Source: Mallotus nudiflorus (Eukaryota > Streptophyta > Magnoliopsida > Malpighiales > Euphorbiaceae). Taken from it: a stretch of 64,000 bases of DNA. How positions within the stretch are numbered: position 1 is the first letter of the stretch; every line of letters begins with the position of its first letter. The stretch covers positions 496,001-560,000 of the forward strand of contig CANTUR010000641.1 in the NCBI GenBank assembly GCA_947683625.1, written 5' to 3'. The notes below the pieces were generated by a model. It ran no database searches. It had not been told where the DNA came from and saw only the letters and a list, made by a program, of their open reading frames with translations. Below are positions 24,447-36,329 of the stretch, one piece after another. Position numbers and translations under genes: made by a program.

Positions 24447-25149
24447 TGAAAGGTCATATGACCTTAGTATTAAAGAACTATACAATAGAGACCAGCTCTC
24501 ATCTTTTAAATTTACGATGGATGTAAGAAGGAAAGTGGAAACTAAGCTAACTTCGACCAAAAAGGCTGTAAATTGCCTTATTGTATAATCAATAAAAGCT
24601 TAGCAAAAGAATTTTCAATCTTATGCTTATGTTCTTGCTTTTATCTTCAAACGTTTTTAAGCTATCCAATTCCAACCCCACCTGCATAGCCCATTAACTG
24701 ATGCAAACAAAGAATGGTCAACTACTTATGATAGATTAAGGTACGTACTGACTATTAACTAATGATTCAATAGAGAACATTCATCATTAGGTAAGCTATT
24801 TGTATTTAGCATGAACAATTCAATTGACCCACCAAAAACTTGTATTTTGATTGCTTAATCAACATGCACAATCCATCATTATGCTGCATTTTATGTTTGC
24901 CTTAGATTAGTGTATCTCACGATGGTGTTGTGTGCATATTATGATTGAATTTTATTTTTTTATTGTAAAATATATACCTTGATATTCACCAAGTATAATC
25001 AAAATAAATAGTTTTGAAAAATATAATGATACCCCATTTTCTTTTATTTTAATTTTAATTCTCATATTTTTACTGTATCTTAATTTTTTTTCTGATAATG
25101 ATAAATGTACTAGAAGTATTTGTAATTAATTGTTGGATGTATTTTATTG
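24447..25149. other. AT-rich intergenic DNA
   Basis: No gene was seen. The left part (24450-24720) weakly repeats 21216-21470. The rest shows only A/T-rich sequence without recognisable element ends. Confidence 0.6.
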
Positions 25150-25232
25150 GTTAAGATCTAGTGGACACCGAAAAAAAACCTAGATCTAGTGACAGTCACC
25201 CAGGCGGCGGCGTCAAGCCTCTCCAGCCTTCT

Positions 25233-27392
25233 TATAGATGGCGGGGTTTAATGCACGTCCAAGATTTTAGTAACCATGATACTGTTTGAGTTTAGGGCTC
25301 TAAAGAACACACTACTATATCACAACAACATAGCGTAGAGATGAGAAGTCACCACGCAGGGTAATAATTGGGACAATTTAAAGGTGATGGTAACTCGATT
25401 CTCTAAAAGAGAGTTAGCACCACAACCACAAAATATTAACTTTTTTCAGTTTTGTATTCATTTAAAATTACTTTATTAATTACTAAATTATTTTTTATTT
25501 ACATGCAATTTCATATAAACCTTAAGTTAACATACATCTAACCCAAGACAACTAGTTATGAAATGGCACATAAAAATTGTTATCACATAGATCGCAACGT
25601 CCCTAAATTAATCTAATCTATATTGATTTTAATTTAAGTGAGCTAAGTCTACATTTTATTGATAAAAGGTACATACATTTTAAGTTAATTAATAAGTCTA
25701 AGTTTACTTGTTTTAATTCTAAAAAGTGGGCCTAAGTATATTGATTTTATGAATAATTAATTTGGATTGAATTGGATGGATTGGTGGACCTAATTCTAAT
25801 TTAATTTTAATTGAAATGAAATAATTTTAAATCTATTTATTTTAAAGGAAATGCTTCATGGGTTGAGCTAGTGTCTAAGTTAATTTTAATTAAACTAAAG
25901 TTGACCTAAATCTAAATTAATCTAAATGGGCCTAAATTGATTTTAAATTTAATTAAATCTAAATCTGATTTTAAAAACCTATTAATTAGTGAGTTAGAAC
26001 CTAAACATAGGCTTAGTCCCAAAACACACAAAAATAAACAAACAGACCCAAAAACATTAAAAAAAAAAAAACTAAAACAATCAAATAAAAAAATCAAACA
26101 AGCAATTAAATTATTTCTTCTAAAAAACTTAATTTGATTTCATGCAACCTAAAAATTAATCTATTACCATAATTGATTTTATTAAGATTTCCCAAATGAA
26201 CCCTAATTTACTAATAATTTTTAAAGTGCAGAAAAATAAAGATCTCACTATATTTCTGACTACTAGGGATATTACAACCTATGGGAATCAAAAGAAAATA
26301 AATAAATAAAACTATATACAGACCCAATAAAATAAATATAACACAGAAAGTAAAAAAACACAGTGATAAAAATAAAATGGATCCTAAAACTACATGATTT
26401 ATACAGGATTTAATCTATGACATTCCATGGATCTTCACTGGGTTTTCCTTGGTTCAATCACATCTCTACCAAATTTCCACCATAATCAAATAAACACGGA
26501 AACAATAAAAAAATGGTTAGAAAGAATTATAAAATCAAAATAAAATCAAACTAAAAAGAAAAAGAAAAGAAGAAAGGAATGGAGTGTGATATTGTTTGAT
26601 TGCTCTTGATAGTTTGATTGATTCACTATTTGGATAAGTCTGCAGCTTGATTTTTATTTCTTAGGCTTAATTACGTTCTTTAAGAGACTTAAGAACAATG
26701 TATAAAAAAACTTATTTTTTCCCCAAAAGCTCTATGCTCTCTCTCTCCTTTTCTGCGTAATTTTTTTACAGTAGCCTCCTTTTTTAAAAAACAGCTTTGC
26801 ATAATTTTTTCTGGTAGCCTCCTTTTTTTTTAAATAGTGTCTCCCTTTTTTCTTTTAAGCAGCATCTCCTTTCTATTTTTAAAGTAGTGTCTCCACTCAG
26901 AAAAATCCCCTCTTGCTCCTGATATATCACTATTTTTATCTTAATTTTTTTTTTGATAATGTAATCCAAATCCAAAACAGAACATGGAAAAAACATGTAA
27001 AAAAAAGATAATTGTATTTATCAAAATTTATTTATTTATTTATTTATATTATTTTTAACCAATCAAAAATTAAATAAATGGATTTTTCTTAAAAATAAAA
27101 AACTCCACTGGAATAGTACAATTATGATCATAATTGTATATTTCCGATCAGAATTATAGAATTCCGATCAAAAGTAAATTTTTTAACATTTAATTATAAA
27201 AAGACCCCTAAAAGAATTAATACTTTTTCAATTAGGTCCATAAAGAAAACATTATAATTAAATCCTTAAAAAGATTGCAATTAAGCCTTGAGATTGAAAA
27301 ATCAATATCCATAGACCTATTTGTAATAAATTTTCACCATTGGAGTCCTATGTCGTATTCCTACTCAATTATCCTGAAATTGGGTGCTTACA
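25233..27392 (-). mobile_element. LTR of unidentified family (copy C), solo
   Basis: It starts tatagatggcggggttta (the TG start mutated to TA) and ends GGGTGCTTACA at 27392, 2160 bp. Flanking 5-mers are identical: cttct at 25228-25232 and 27393-27397. It aligns along its length with copies A and B, which are disrupted or nested, so it serves as the uninterrupted reference for the family. No coding capacity. It sits near the 5' part of the DUF4283 pseudogene. Confidence 0.9.
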
Positions 27393-28467
27393 CTTCTCCT
27401 TCTCAGTCATGGATTGTTCAGGTCATTCTAAATTGTTCGCTCCAAAGAATCCAACATCAACATAGACTTACGCAGCATCCATCAAAAGCCTCAATCAGTA
27501 ATTGGCATCTTTTCCTACAACGAATAATTCAACAACCAATAAGCGTGGCTTTATCATGACTAAAATCAATAAGCAAATCTATGAGAAACAGTTAAGTGTT
27601 TTTCAACACTCTCTCATTGCTAGAATTGTTCTATCAAAAGGAGATAAGCCATGGAAAATCTCTGATTTGAAGTAGAAACTCTCTTCTATTTGGAAGCTTT
27701 CTTTTAATTGGAAACTTATCTCGTTAGGACATAGTTTTTACACTATTCTTTTATCTTCTAGCAATGAAAAAATTTAGTCTGGAGCAAAGGCTTCATTGCT
27801 CTCAACCTAAGGTTCCTTAGATTGCAACATTGGACCCCTGAATTTGAACCTGATGATAAAAAATCTACCAGTTCACAAATATGGGTTTGATTTTACAAGT
27901 TATCATGGGAATATTGGCATCCTTAGATTTTAGCATCCATTGCCTGAGGGATTGGTGAACCTTTAAAGATTGATAATGGAACTTTTCATGGCAAATTTAG
28001 GCATTACAGTAGGGTGTTTATTTATATTGATTTATCAAATCAATTGTTGACAAATCTTTTAGTGGAAAGAATTAGAAAAAGTTTCTTAATTAATGTGGTA
28101 TATGAAAATTTGCCTTTATTATGCAATTCTTATTCTAATATTAGTCATGCCCCACAGGATTGTTGTCTTAGTAAAAAATGAATGCCTAATGATCCGCTGC
28201 ACAAATCTACTAATTCAAGGGCTGAGTCACATTTGACAAAAAAGATGATAATCTTGCATGGAAGCCAAAGCAGACCATTCCAGTTTCTAACTTTTTTAAA
28301 TTACTACATCATGTTTAGCCATCTACTACAACTTCTGAGGACTTGATAGCTGAGGCAGAGCATGTTATAAATTTAGAGAAATAAGTTTTTATTCCATTTG
28401 ATGATCTTCAAGGATGGTTTGTTGACATGAATCCAAACTCAGTTCAACTATATGATGATGGTGATAT

Positions 28468-30459
28468 TGTCACACCCGTACCCTAATTTTCAGCACATTT
28501 ACATTCAGTATGTATTTTTTATATATATTTATTGAATTTAAGTATAAGTTAGTATATTTGGATATGGTTTTAGACACATGTGCCCTTAAGTGTAAGTCAA
28601 GTGTTACTTATAGTTATTTTAGTGTATCGGGTCTAGCCATGACTTGTAATCGGTCCAGGAGCATGAATTTTTGAATTTTGAGGACACTTAAAATGAGTGA
28701 AATATCGAAAATAATAGAGATATGAAATTGAATTGGATTAAAGGATAAGAACTTAAATGTTAGCATGAGATGAGGACTACATTGAAGCAAATTATTGGCT
28801 TAGATTGAAACAATTGAAAGCTTAAGGTTTTATAGGTAACAAAACTATTTCATTAAGTGTCTAAATGGATATTTTATATGTTGACTTATCCATTTAAGGG
28901 TTGCTATCTTCTCCAATTTATGGTCCTTGTGTGAAGCCATATATGTTAAAACAAAAATAGAAGAAAAGAAGAGGAAACGAGAGAAAAGAAGGGCTGCTTG
29001 AATTCTTCAAGCTTAAACTAGATTTGATAAGTAATTTAAGGTAATTTAAGAAATTTATTGATCTAATTGATTTGATAAGTAATTTAAGTGTTTGGTTGAT
29101 TTCAATTAGGGTTCATACGCATCAATTCTCAGGTTGAATTCTACTGGTTTTTTAATCATATTGATTCAATCATATACTAAAATAAAAAGCTCCAAATTAA
29201 TTGTTATTTGATGATCTAGCAACCTGGAAGAATTATCTAAAATATTTCCTCTTTGAGCTTGATATAATTCAATCTATATATTAGGGTCTATTATATATGT
29301 TATTACTATACACTTGTTTTGGTGACCTAACTTGAGATTATTTTAGTTAGTTAATAGTTTGAGATCAATTTTTTTCGTACTTTGGATTATGATGAATGGT
29401 GTTTTGAATTTGAATATTTTTATTGAACAACAATTGTGATAGAAATGCTTTGACTAGTTATTTGATGGAAATGGTATTTAATATGTATTACCACCCTATA
29501 TGAGTTATGTGAATGTGTTGAGTTGATATATGCACATTTGAGATTGTGTTGGTTATTATTGCACAATAAACAACAACGCATTTGATTGTAGGACGATAAA
29601 GGGAGAAGGGCCATTCCGTGCTAATGCAGTTGAAGGGTTAGCCTTTAAGTTTGCCTAAAGTGTGAGTTTGTGATGGTCTGTATGTTATGGTCGGGTTATG
29701 GTGCTTATTATAGGGATGGTTAATACATGTGAAAAGTTGTATTGATGTTCTAAAAAGGCATGATTTTACTTGGCTATGCTTTACACAAGTTTGAAAGTGA
29801 GAAAGGATTTAATGTTTTAAGTGGATTATGATATGATTTCAAATACTCTATTATTATCATTTGAGAAGTTAAATGTGTTTGGTTTAACCAAATTTTTTTC
29901 TTCTTGATATATCTATTCATTGAGTATTTTTGTACTCATTTTACTTTATTTTATAAACATTTTCAGATAGCAGGGTTTAATAGTTGGTGGACAGAGCTAA
30001 GTGAGTGTAAAGAGAAGTTTCAGAATAAGTTTGGTCCTTTGTTTCTTAAGCTTGTTATAAAAGTATTGTAAAAGAGTATATTTTTAACTAAAATAATGGT
30101 GGCTAAGTTATATGTAATATAATTGTTTTAAAATGTATTTTATATTATCTTAATGATGTTTTCACTATTGTATTTTTAGTTTACAAAGATTATTATCAAT
30201 GTATACATATTTTTACTATTTATAAATATGAATTTTACTATTCATAATATGTATTTTATTATTCATAAATACTTATTATTTTAAAGAATTTCTTATTTGT
30301 TAAATGTAACATATGAACAAGATTAAACTTTTAAAAGAGCTTAATTTAAATCCTTCTCCAAATCTAATGATATTTATAATATATTTAGACTAAATTAAAT
30401 AGTTTGTTAATGGTTGGTTTTAAATATCCATCTCGGGCTATGTAATACAAGGTGTGACA
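28468..30459 (+). mobile_element. Solo LTR, Tekay/Del-like chromovirus family
   Basis: It starts TGTCACACCCGTACCC at 28468 and ends GTAATACAAGGTGTGACA at 30459 (1992 bp). Flanks gatat (28463-28467) and aatat (30460-30464) are a 5-bp duplication with one mismatch. The internal cattgagtatttttgtactc block near 29919 is the conserved pre-R-region motif of these LTRs and sets the plus sense. There is no internal gag-pol. It interrupts the tail of the DUF4283 pseudogene. Confidence 0.9.
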
Positions 30460-30905
30460 AATATAGGTGCAGTGGCAGTCCGGAATGAAAATACAGCTGT
30501 TGTTAGTTGAGAAGAAAGGGACTCGGTGCTTCGTGATGGTGACAAAGAATAAGAGGTTTTACCTGTAGCTTATCAGTAGAATTTTTTAGAAAAAGTTACA
30601 GATAATGAAGTTGTTGTATACGTACTTCATGACCATGCTCTTGTGTATAGAGTGATAAGTATGACCTTGCTGGATGGTCATCAAAAAGAAACTTCTGATG
30701 AGAGTGATAATGCCTCCATATTGCACTAACAACCAAATAATGATACTTGCCATCAATAAAGAGCTATGACCCAGTATTGAGCAGACCAAGTGGAGCTTTA
30801 TGATGGCAATTGGGCTACTATTTCAAATCATAAAAAAAAAGTCTTAAAGAAATCCTAGGACCCTCAATAAATATTTCTCCCTAAAAGATCATCCAAGAAA
30901 CCACA

Positions 30906-31477
30906 TAGATTTAATTTATAAAGAGTTTTGTAATTTTGCTATTTGATTATAGCAGAACAATCCATTTTCATTTTTGCTATCTTTTATTAGAGGCTTCTGC
31001 CTCTTTTTTTTCTCGGTCTTTATATATCTTTTTCTCTTTATCTTTAATAAATCTTGAACTTCAAAATAATGTATGAACTCCAACCTTTTACTTAAAAAAA
31101 ATTAATTGTTGGAAGACTTTTGCTATGTTTGTAGTCTTGTTTGAATTAGATAATATTAGTTAAAGTTTAGTGAATTTTGGATACAATCAAGTAGTTTATA
31201 TTAAAAAAATTAAAAGATTTGATTTTTTGTACAATAAATAAATTGTTTTCATTCCCTCCTTTGGTAACCTACCAAAGTATTTTATCAACACCTACCTTGC
31301 AATATGTGAAAACTAAAAACTATAATAAGTGGAGTCATATGAGATCAAACAATTCAACAAAGTCATTCATATAGTCATTGACTAAATGGAAAATATTTGC
31401 ATTACAACTTGCAAAGAATGTTTCTCATTTAAAATATATGAATCACACCTTAGCAAATGGTGGTAAAATAAATTTAA
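30906..31477. other. AT-rich DNA, nothing recognised
   Basis: The first 150 bp may be the 3' untranslated region of the DUF4283 pseudogene (a polyadenylation-like AATAAA variant near 31048). No ORF, element end or RNA gene was seen in the rest. Confidence 0.5.
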
Positions 31478-31640
31478 GGATAATTACATTTTCGGTGTCT
31501 CAAATTTTTACTTTTTACTAATTTTATATCTTAACGTTTTTTTTTTCCAATCAAGTTATTGAACTTTAAAATTTATTATCAATTTGGTGCTTTTGGCAGG
31601 ATTACCCTTACCGGAATGCTAATTGGACAATATTTGGACC
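31478..31640 (+). repeat. Left terminal inverted repeat
   Basis: It pairs with 37781-37610 read in reverse complement. Similarity is high over the first 20 bases and the tttggtgcttttggc.ggatt region, with weaker similarity continuing inward to about 31730. Confidence 0.78.
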
Positions 31641-32411
31641 AACCCTTAACTTAATTGAATGCCATGTCAATAAAAAAAATTAAAATGACAAAATAAACCT
31701 TAACATTATGAATAAAAAGACAAATTATACCCTTGCTAATAAGTACTTTATTTTTAATGACTACAACGAGCTATCAATGATTAATGGTTTCACTTCCATT
31801 AACTAGCCCACAATGTTCTGGAAAGTAATTCATAGAGATTCTAGCTTTGAGCTTGATCAAATGTGCTCACTTTTTTTTTTTGTTCTTTCTTTCTTAGTCT
31901 AGTTTAGGTTTAGTTTGTTAGTGGCTACTTTCAAAGTAAACTCATTAACCTAGAGATTTGTTCTTTCTTTAGTTTGTTATGTTTTAGCTTTTAAGCTATA
32001 CAGGTTTCCTTGCATTTACTATATTTTTCTTAGTTTTCTTTCTGAAAAAAAATTGTTCCAAAAAAAAAAAAATTCATTAGCTGATCTTTTATTTATCTTA
32101 TTTCCATTCAACCCATTTGATTAATGAAGCAGAGCAACAAAATTAAATGAGTTAATGAAGCATATGGACTTTGGGGTTAAATAGAAATAACCCATTTATT
32201 TTTGTCAACTATAATAAAGTATCATCGTGAAGATATGTAGTGAAAGATTAAGAGAAGAAAAAGGAAAAAAAACAACACTTCTCAAATAAAAAAAGTAAGA
32301 AGACAGCTTAGAATGGAATGGGTCCTACTTTTAGATTAAAAACCATCTTTGTCATATTGCCTCATATTGCCTTCCCTCCCCCTTAATCATCATCGAGAGC
32401 CAGCCAGGGGT

Positions 32412-32640
32412 TTAAATAGTCTTTTCTTCAACATTGGTGTTGTCCAAAACAAATAACTTCTGAAATTAATACTCTCAAGAAGCCTATTGAAATTGATTAT
32501 TTCACTTGGAACTGCAAAGAATTAGAAAACCCAGTAAAGATCTATATGCTTCTTCATCTTCTTCAACTTCCAACAATGTTTCAATCAAAGTAAGTGATTC
32601 CTCCATTAGTGCCTTTAGAAATAGAATTAGCATTAAAAAG
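32412..32640 (+). pseudogene. Putative captured promoter and first exon inside the inverted-repeat element
   Basis: A TATA-like tttaaatag stands at 32411-32420. An ATG at 32506 opens a reading MELQRIRKPSKDLYASSSSS followed by TSNNVSIK, ending at a good splice donor (caaa/GTAAGTG, about 32590). The copia insertion lies about 50 bp further, in the inferred intron. Right of copia, at about 37225-37275, a short basic reading AKPKVKVSCSSRLKKK ends in another donor-like sequence (AAAAAG/GTAAGA). This resembles two exons of a host gene picked up by a transposon. I do not recognise the gene, and chance is possible for such short pieces. Confidence 0.4.
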
Positions 32641-32945
32641 TGTTGTATATGGCTTATATGTAGTAGTGGTTTAATTGTGGGGTTACAGTTAGATATGTTA
32701 GGGGTGCGAGGGCAATGCCCAGTGGTATGGTATATGGGTGATTTTTTAATATGTATTATATTGATTTTATTATATATAGAGCATATATTTGTCACCCTAT
32801 AAAGTGTTTTGAATAATAAGAAAACTCTAGCCGCTTACTCTCAAGGATGTAGGCACATTACTAAACCTTGTTAAATCTTTATGTCTATTTTCTTTTTTCT
32901 TTTTTCTTTCTTTACTCTTGTTATTTTCTATGTTATTTTGCAATA
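32641..32945 (+). repeat. Copia-1 5' LTR
   Basis: About 305 bp, starting TGTTGTATATGG. It matches 36885-37192, sharing long stretches such as aataagaaaactctagccgc and ggatgtaggcacatt. It has a TATA-like tatatatagagcatat near 32771. The two LTRs differ at many positions, so insertion is old. Confidence 0.88.
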
Positions 32946-32947
32946 AC

Positions 32948-32961
32948 TAGTATCAAAGTAG
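32948..32961 (+). promoter_or_regulatory. Copia-1 primer-binding site
   Basis: The sequence tagtatcaaagtag follows the 5' LTR and resembles the tRNA-iMet-complementary TGGTATCAGAGC with two or more changes. Confidence 0.75.
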
Positions 32962-32969
32962 TTGTGATG

Positions 32970-33770
32970 GTTCTAAATTCTAGAGCAAAATTTAGAGTGG
33001 GGAAATTTAATGGAATCGATAACTTTGGATTTTAAAGGTGCTGCGGGCCAAGAAACCAGAACGCATGGATGATCTATATTGGGAGGAGTTACATCAATGA
33101 GCAATAGGTACCATATCGATATGCTTGGCAAATGAGATTACGTACCAAGTTATGGACATTAAATCTGTAGGAGAGGTATGGCAAAAACTATAGAATCGGT
33201 ATATATCCAAATCACTTATGAACAAGTTGTATGTTAAGCAATGACTATATGGGTTGAAGATACATGAGGGTTCAAATTTGGTACAATATGTCAATGTCTT
33301 CAATTAGATAATCACAAATTTGGTTAGGGTCGATGTGAAGATTAAGGATGAGGATAAAATAATTATACTGCTATGTTCTTTAACGCCATCTTACGAACAC
33401 TTGGTGACTACCCTTTCATATGGAAATAGTCCATTAGCCTATAGGAGATTACTATAGCATTATTAGCTCTTAATCAACAGAAATAGAATGCAAGTAAAGA
33501 ATCTCATGATAAAGGATTGTATATAAAGGGTAATCTGGATCTTGGCAGGAGACAAGGTAGAGAAGGTTCTATAAGAGGGAAGTCTAGGTCAAAATCCAAA
33601 AGTAGAAAAGCATTTCAGTACTTTTGGAGTATAGGCATATGAGTACAGATTCCAAGACAAAGAGGGTAGAATGACAATAAGAAGAATGATGACTCATCAA
33701 AGTTTGCAAATATGGCTCTAGATGATGATTTAAATTTCAGAGATGGGGACATATTGTCACTTGCAACAAA
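32970..33770 (+). pseudogene. Copia-1 gag remnant
   Basis: Broken plus-strand reading: an RVGKFNGIDNFG-like start near 32995, MDDLYWEELHQ (about 33064), AIGTISICLANEITYQVMDI, then SLMNKLYVKQ and KDEDKIIILLCSL near 33345-33385. This is the copia UBN2-type gag. The expected zinc knuckle near 33615-33650 is degraded (FWSIGI instead of a Cys-Phe-x-Cys pattern). Many stops; one frame change near 33050. Confidence 0.82.
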
Positions 33771-33774
33771 TCAA

Positions 33775-34060
33775 TTTGGGATTACTAGATTCATGATTCA
33801 ACAACATCTTATCACATGACAGCTAATAAGGAGTGGTTCATATCATACAGGTCAGGTTCTTTTGGTGTTGTCTATTTAGGTGATGATAAACCTTATGCTA
33901 TTGCCGATAGAGGAACAATTCAAGTTCAGATGCATGATGGTATTGTTAGGCATATACTAGACTTGAGAAAGAATCTGATTTCCCAAGGCTTGTTACATGC
34001 TAATGGTTTTCAATATATTTTTGATGAAAGGGAAATGAACCATGGGGAATATTAATAAAC
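33775..34060 (+). pseudogene. Copia-1 protease remnant
   Basis: The ORF from 33816 begins MTANKEWFISYRSGSFGVVY and runs through IQVQMHDGIVRHILDLRKNLISQG, the copia aspartic protease landmarks. The catalytic D-S-G/A segment just upstream (33780-33815) is changed and frame-broken. The protease matures the polyprotein. Confidence 0.82.
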
Positions 34061-34079
34061 TATTAGGGAATATTGTTGT

Positions 34080-35000
34080 AGGTGGAGTTGCATCAATTAT
34101 GTCAGAGGATGATAGTACAGAACTATGGCACATGTGTCTAGGTCACCTTAGTGAGCATGGGATGACTGAATTGCATAACAAGGTCTATTAAAGGGTGTTA
34201 AAAGCTGTAAATTAGGATTCTGTGAATATTGTGTGCTTGGAAAATAGTTTAGAGTCAGATTTATGATTGGTCAGCATACAATAAGGGGAATTCTTGATTA
34301 TGTGCATTCTAATGAATGGGGCTTACAAAGAACTGTCATTAAGTGGATCTCAATTCTTTTTCACCTTTACTAATAATTTTTCTAGAAAAGTCTGGGTGTA
34401 TTATTTGAAATAAAAATATAAGGTCTTTGCTAAGTTTAAGCAGTGGAAAGCATAGGTAGAAAACCATATAAGGAGAAAAATCAAATATTTTAGATCAAAT
34501 AATGGGACAGAATACATGAATTCACAGTTTTAAAAATTTTGTGAGGAGCATGGTATTCCGAGGCACTTTTCAGTTCACAAGACACTACAACAAAATGTTA
34601 TGCAAAGAAGATAAATAGATACATTACTAAAAAGGGCAAGGTGGTTAAGATTGAATGCTAGGCTTCCTAAGAGTTTTTAGGCAAAAGTTATAAGCATGGC
34701 GTGCTACCTTATAAATAGATCACCATAGGCATCATTGGGTGAGAAGGTTACAGAAGAGGTATGGATAGATAAACTAGTTGATCTTGGTAATTTAAAGATT
34801 TTTTGTTGTCCTACTTATGTGCATATATCTAGTGATAAGAGGTCTAAAATTGATCCAAAGTCCAGGAAGTGCATCTTCCTAGGCTATGTGAAAGGTGTAA
34901 AAGGGTACAAGTTTTGGGATCCAATTTCAAAGAAGGCAGTGATTAGCGTGGACGTAACATTTGATGAGCAGTCAATGTTATAGTAAAAAAATTAAAGTGA
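34080..35000 (+). pseudogene. Copia-1 integrase remnant, both first catalytic Asp codons changed
   Basis: The pre-integrase zinc region reads LWHMCLGHLSEHGM near 34124-34165. In the core, the usual H-S-D-x-W-G motif is H-S-N-E-W-G (AAT at 34311-34313), and R-S-D-N-G is R-S-N-N-G (AAT at 34498-34500). So the first two residues of the D,D,E triad are Asn. TAG at 34678-34680 replaces the conserved Trp of F-W-A. The last part, 34735-34983, is open and contains KSRKCIFLGYVKGVKGYKFW, the copia-specific GKGY-type region. Confidence 0.85.
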
Positions 35001-35254
35001 TGTGCCAACAAGTGATGGAATCATTTCTAATTTAAAGATAGTGCAAGTGAACTTAAAACCATAACTCCTAGACAATGAAAGGGATGAAAGTTCTAGTTCA
35101 AGACCTTCAAGCTCCACTTCAAATGAAGAAAAACATTATAGTCTAGTTAAAGATAGAGAGAGACACACCATAAAGCCTCTTAACAGATTTGGGTATGAAG
35201 AATAGGCCTCTTTTGCTCTCTTTATTAGTAGTGGAGATCCATTAACTTATTAGG

Positions 35255-36170
35255 AAGTTATGCTTTATAAGGAGAAAGATAGATGCATGGGTGTTATGGT
35301 GGAGGAGATGGAATCTTTGCACAAAAATCAAACATGGGAGCTTACTCATCTACCTAAGGGAAAGAAGGCTATAAGGTGTAGATGGGTGTATAAGAAGAAG
35401 CCAACGAATCAGAAAAAGAAGGGGAAAAGTTCAAGGCTCTATTAGTGGCAAAAGGGTACTCATAATAAAAGGTGATTGGCTATGATGAGATCTTCTCTCT
35501 TATGGTTAAACACACTTCCATCAGTGCAATGTTAACTTTTGTAGCCAGTTGGGATACACACTGCAGATGGATGTGAAGATAACATTTCTTCACAGTGACA
35601 TAGAGGAGCATATTTCTATAGAACAACTAGAAGGGTTCACCCAACCTTGGTAGGAACATTTTTTATGCAAATTGAAAAGGTCCTTGTATGGGTTGAAGCA
35701 GTCTCAAAGGTAGTTGTACAAAAGATTTGATTCATACATTATTTAGATTGGCTATAGGCACTATGAGTATGACTATTTTGTTTATGTTAAGAGCCTTAAT
35801 GATGGCTATTTTATTTTTTTGTTACTATAAGTTGATGATATGCTTATTTCTACTAAGAGTTTATATGATGTTATTAAGTTGAAAGCATTGTTAAGGAAAG
35901 AGTTTGACATGAAGGATTTAGGTTGCTGTAACAAAAATATTTGGAATGGAGATTCATAGGGATAAGGGCTCTAGAAAACTATGGTTATCTCAATAAAACT
36001 ATATTGAGAAACTAGTGGACAAATTTAGGATGAGCAGTGCTAAACTAGTGAGTACTCCATTAGTGAGTCACTTTAGGCTTTCCTTAGATCAGTTCCAGAA
36101 GTCAGATAGAGAAATTGAAGATATGGAAAAGGTACCATATGTCAATGCAGTTGCTTGATGTATGCAATGG
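35255..36170 (+). pseudogene. Copia-1 reverse transcriptase remnant
   Basis: It starts with EEMESLHKNQTWEL and CRWVYKKK (35290-35400) and ends with a FGMEIHRDKGSRKLWLSQ-like piece (about 35940-35990). The catalytic Y-V-D-D-M keeps V-D-D-M, but the Tyr codon is a stop (TAA at 35828-35830). Several frameshifts and stops. This copia RT lies after integrase, which separates it from Ty3/gypsy order. Confidence 0.84.
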
Positions 36171-36329
36171 TTTGTACTAGACCTGATTTGGCTCATGTTG
36201 TTAGTTAAGTCAGCAAGTTTATGTCAAAATTAGGCAAATAGTATTGGGAAGCAATCAAATGGATATTCAGATATCTAAGGGGCACAATAGGTTATGACAT
36301 TATATTTGGTGGTCAGCATGGTGATCCTT

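Larger units (their letters stand above)
25150..30905 (+). pseudogene. DUF4283-domain pseudogene, split by two LTRs
   Basis: After removal of LTRs at 25233-27392 and 28468-30459 the plus strand holds a decayed reading that fits DUF4283 proteins, which are LINE ORF1-like or LINE-derived. From about 27555 it reads INKQIYEKQLSVF, then SLIARIVLSKGDKPWKISDL, WKLSFNWKLISLGHSFYTIL, YKLSWEYWHP and VFIYIDLSNQL, ending with a knuckle-like region near 28130. The last piece (30460-30905) reads an acidic tail and a KKPHRFN-like end near 30895. Stops and frameshifts are frequent. There is no reverse transcriptase downstream, so it is either an ORF1-like host paralogue or a separated LINE piece. The 5' part before 25232 is only inferred. 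Confidence 0.72.

Noticed and set aside
25912..26996. ORFs 25912-26097, 25937-26137 and 26784-26996
   Set aside because: Inside LTR copy C, low complexity, Lys/Phe-rich, not conserved in A or B.
32502..32802. Overlapping ORFs on both strands across the Copia-1 5' LTR junction
   Set aside because: They run from host-like sequence into the LTR, so they are chance fusions; only the short piece 32506-32589 before a splice donor was considered.
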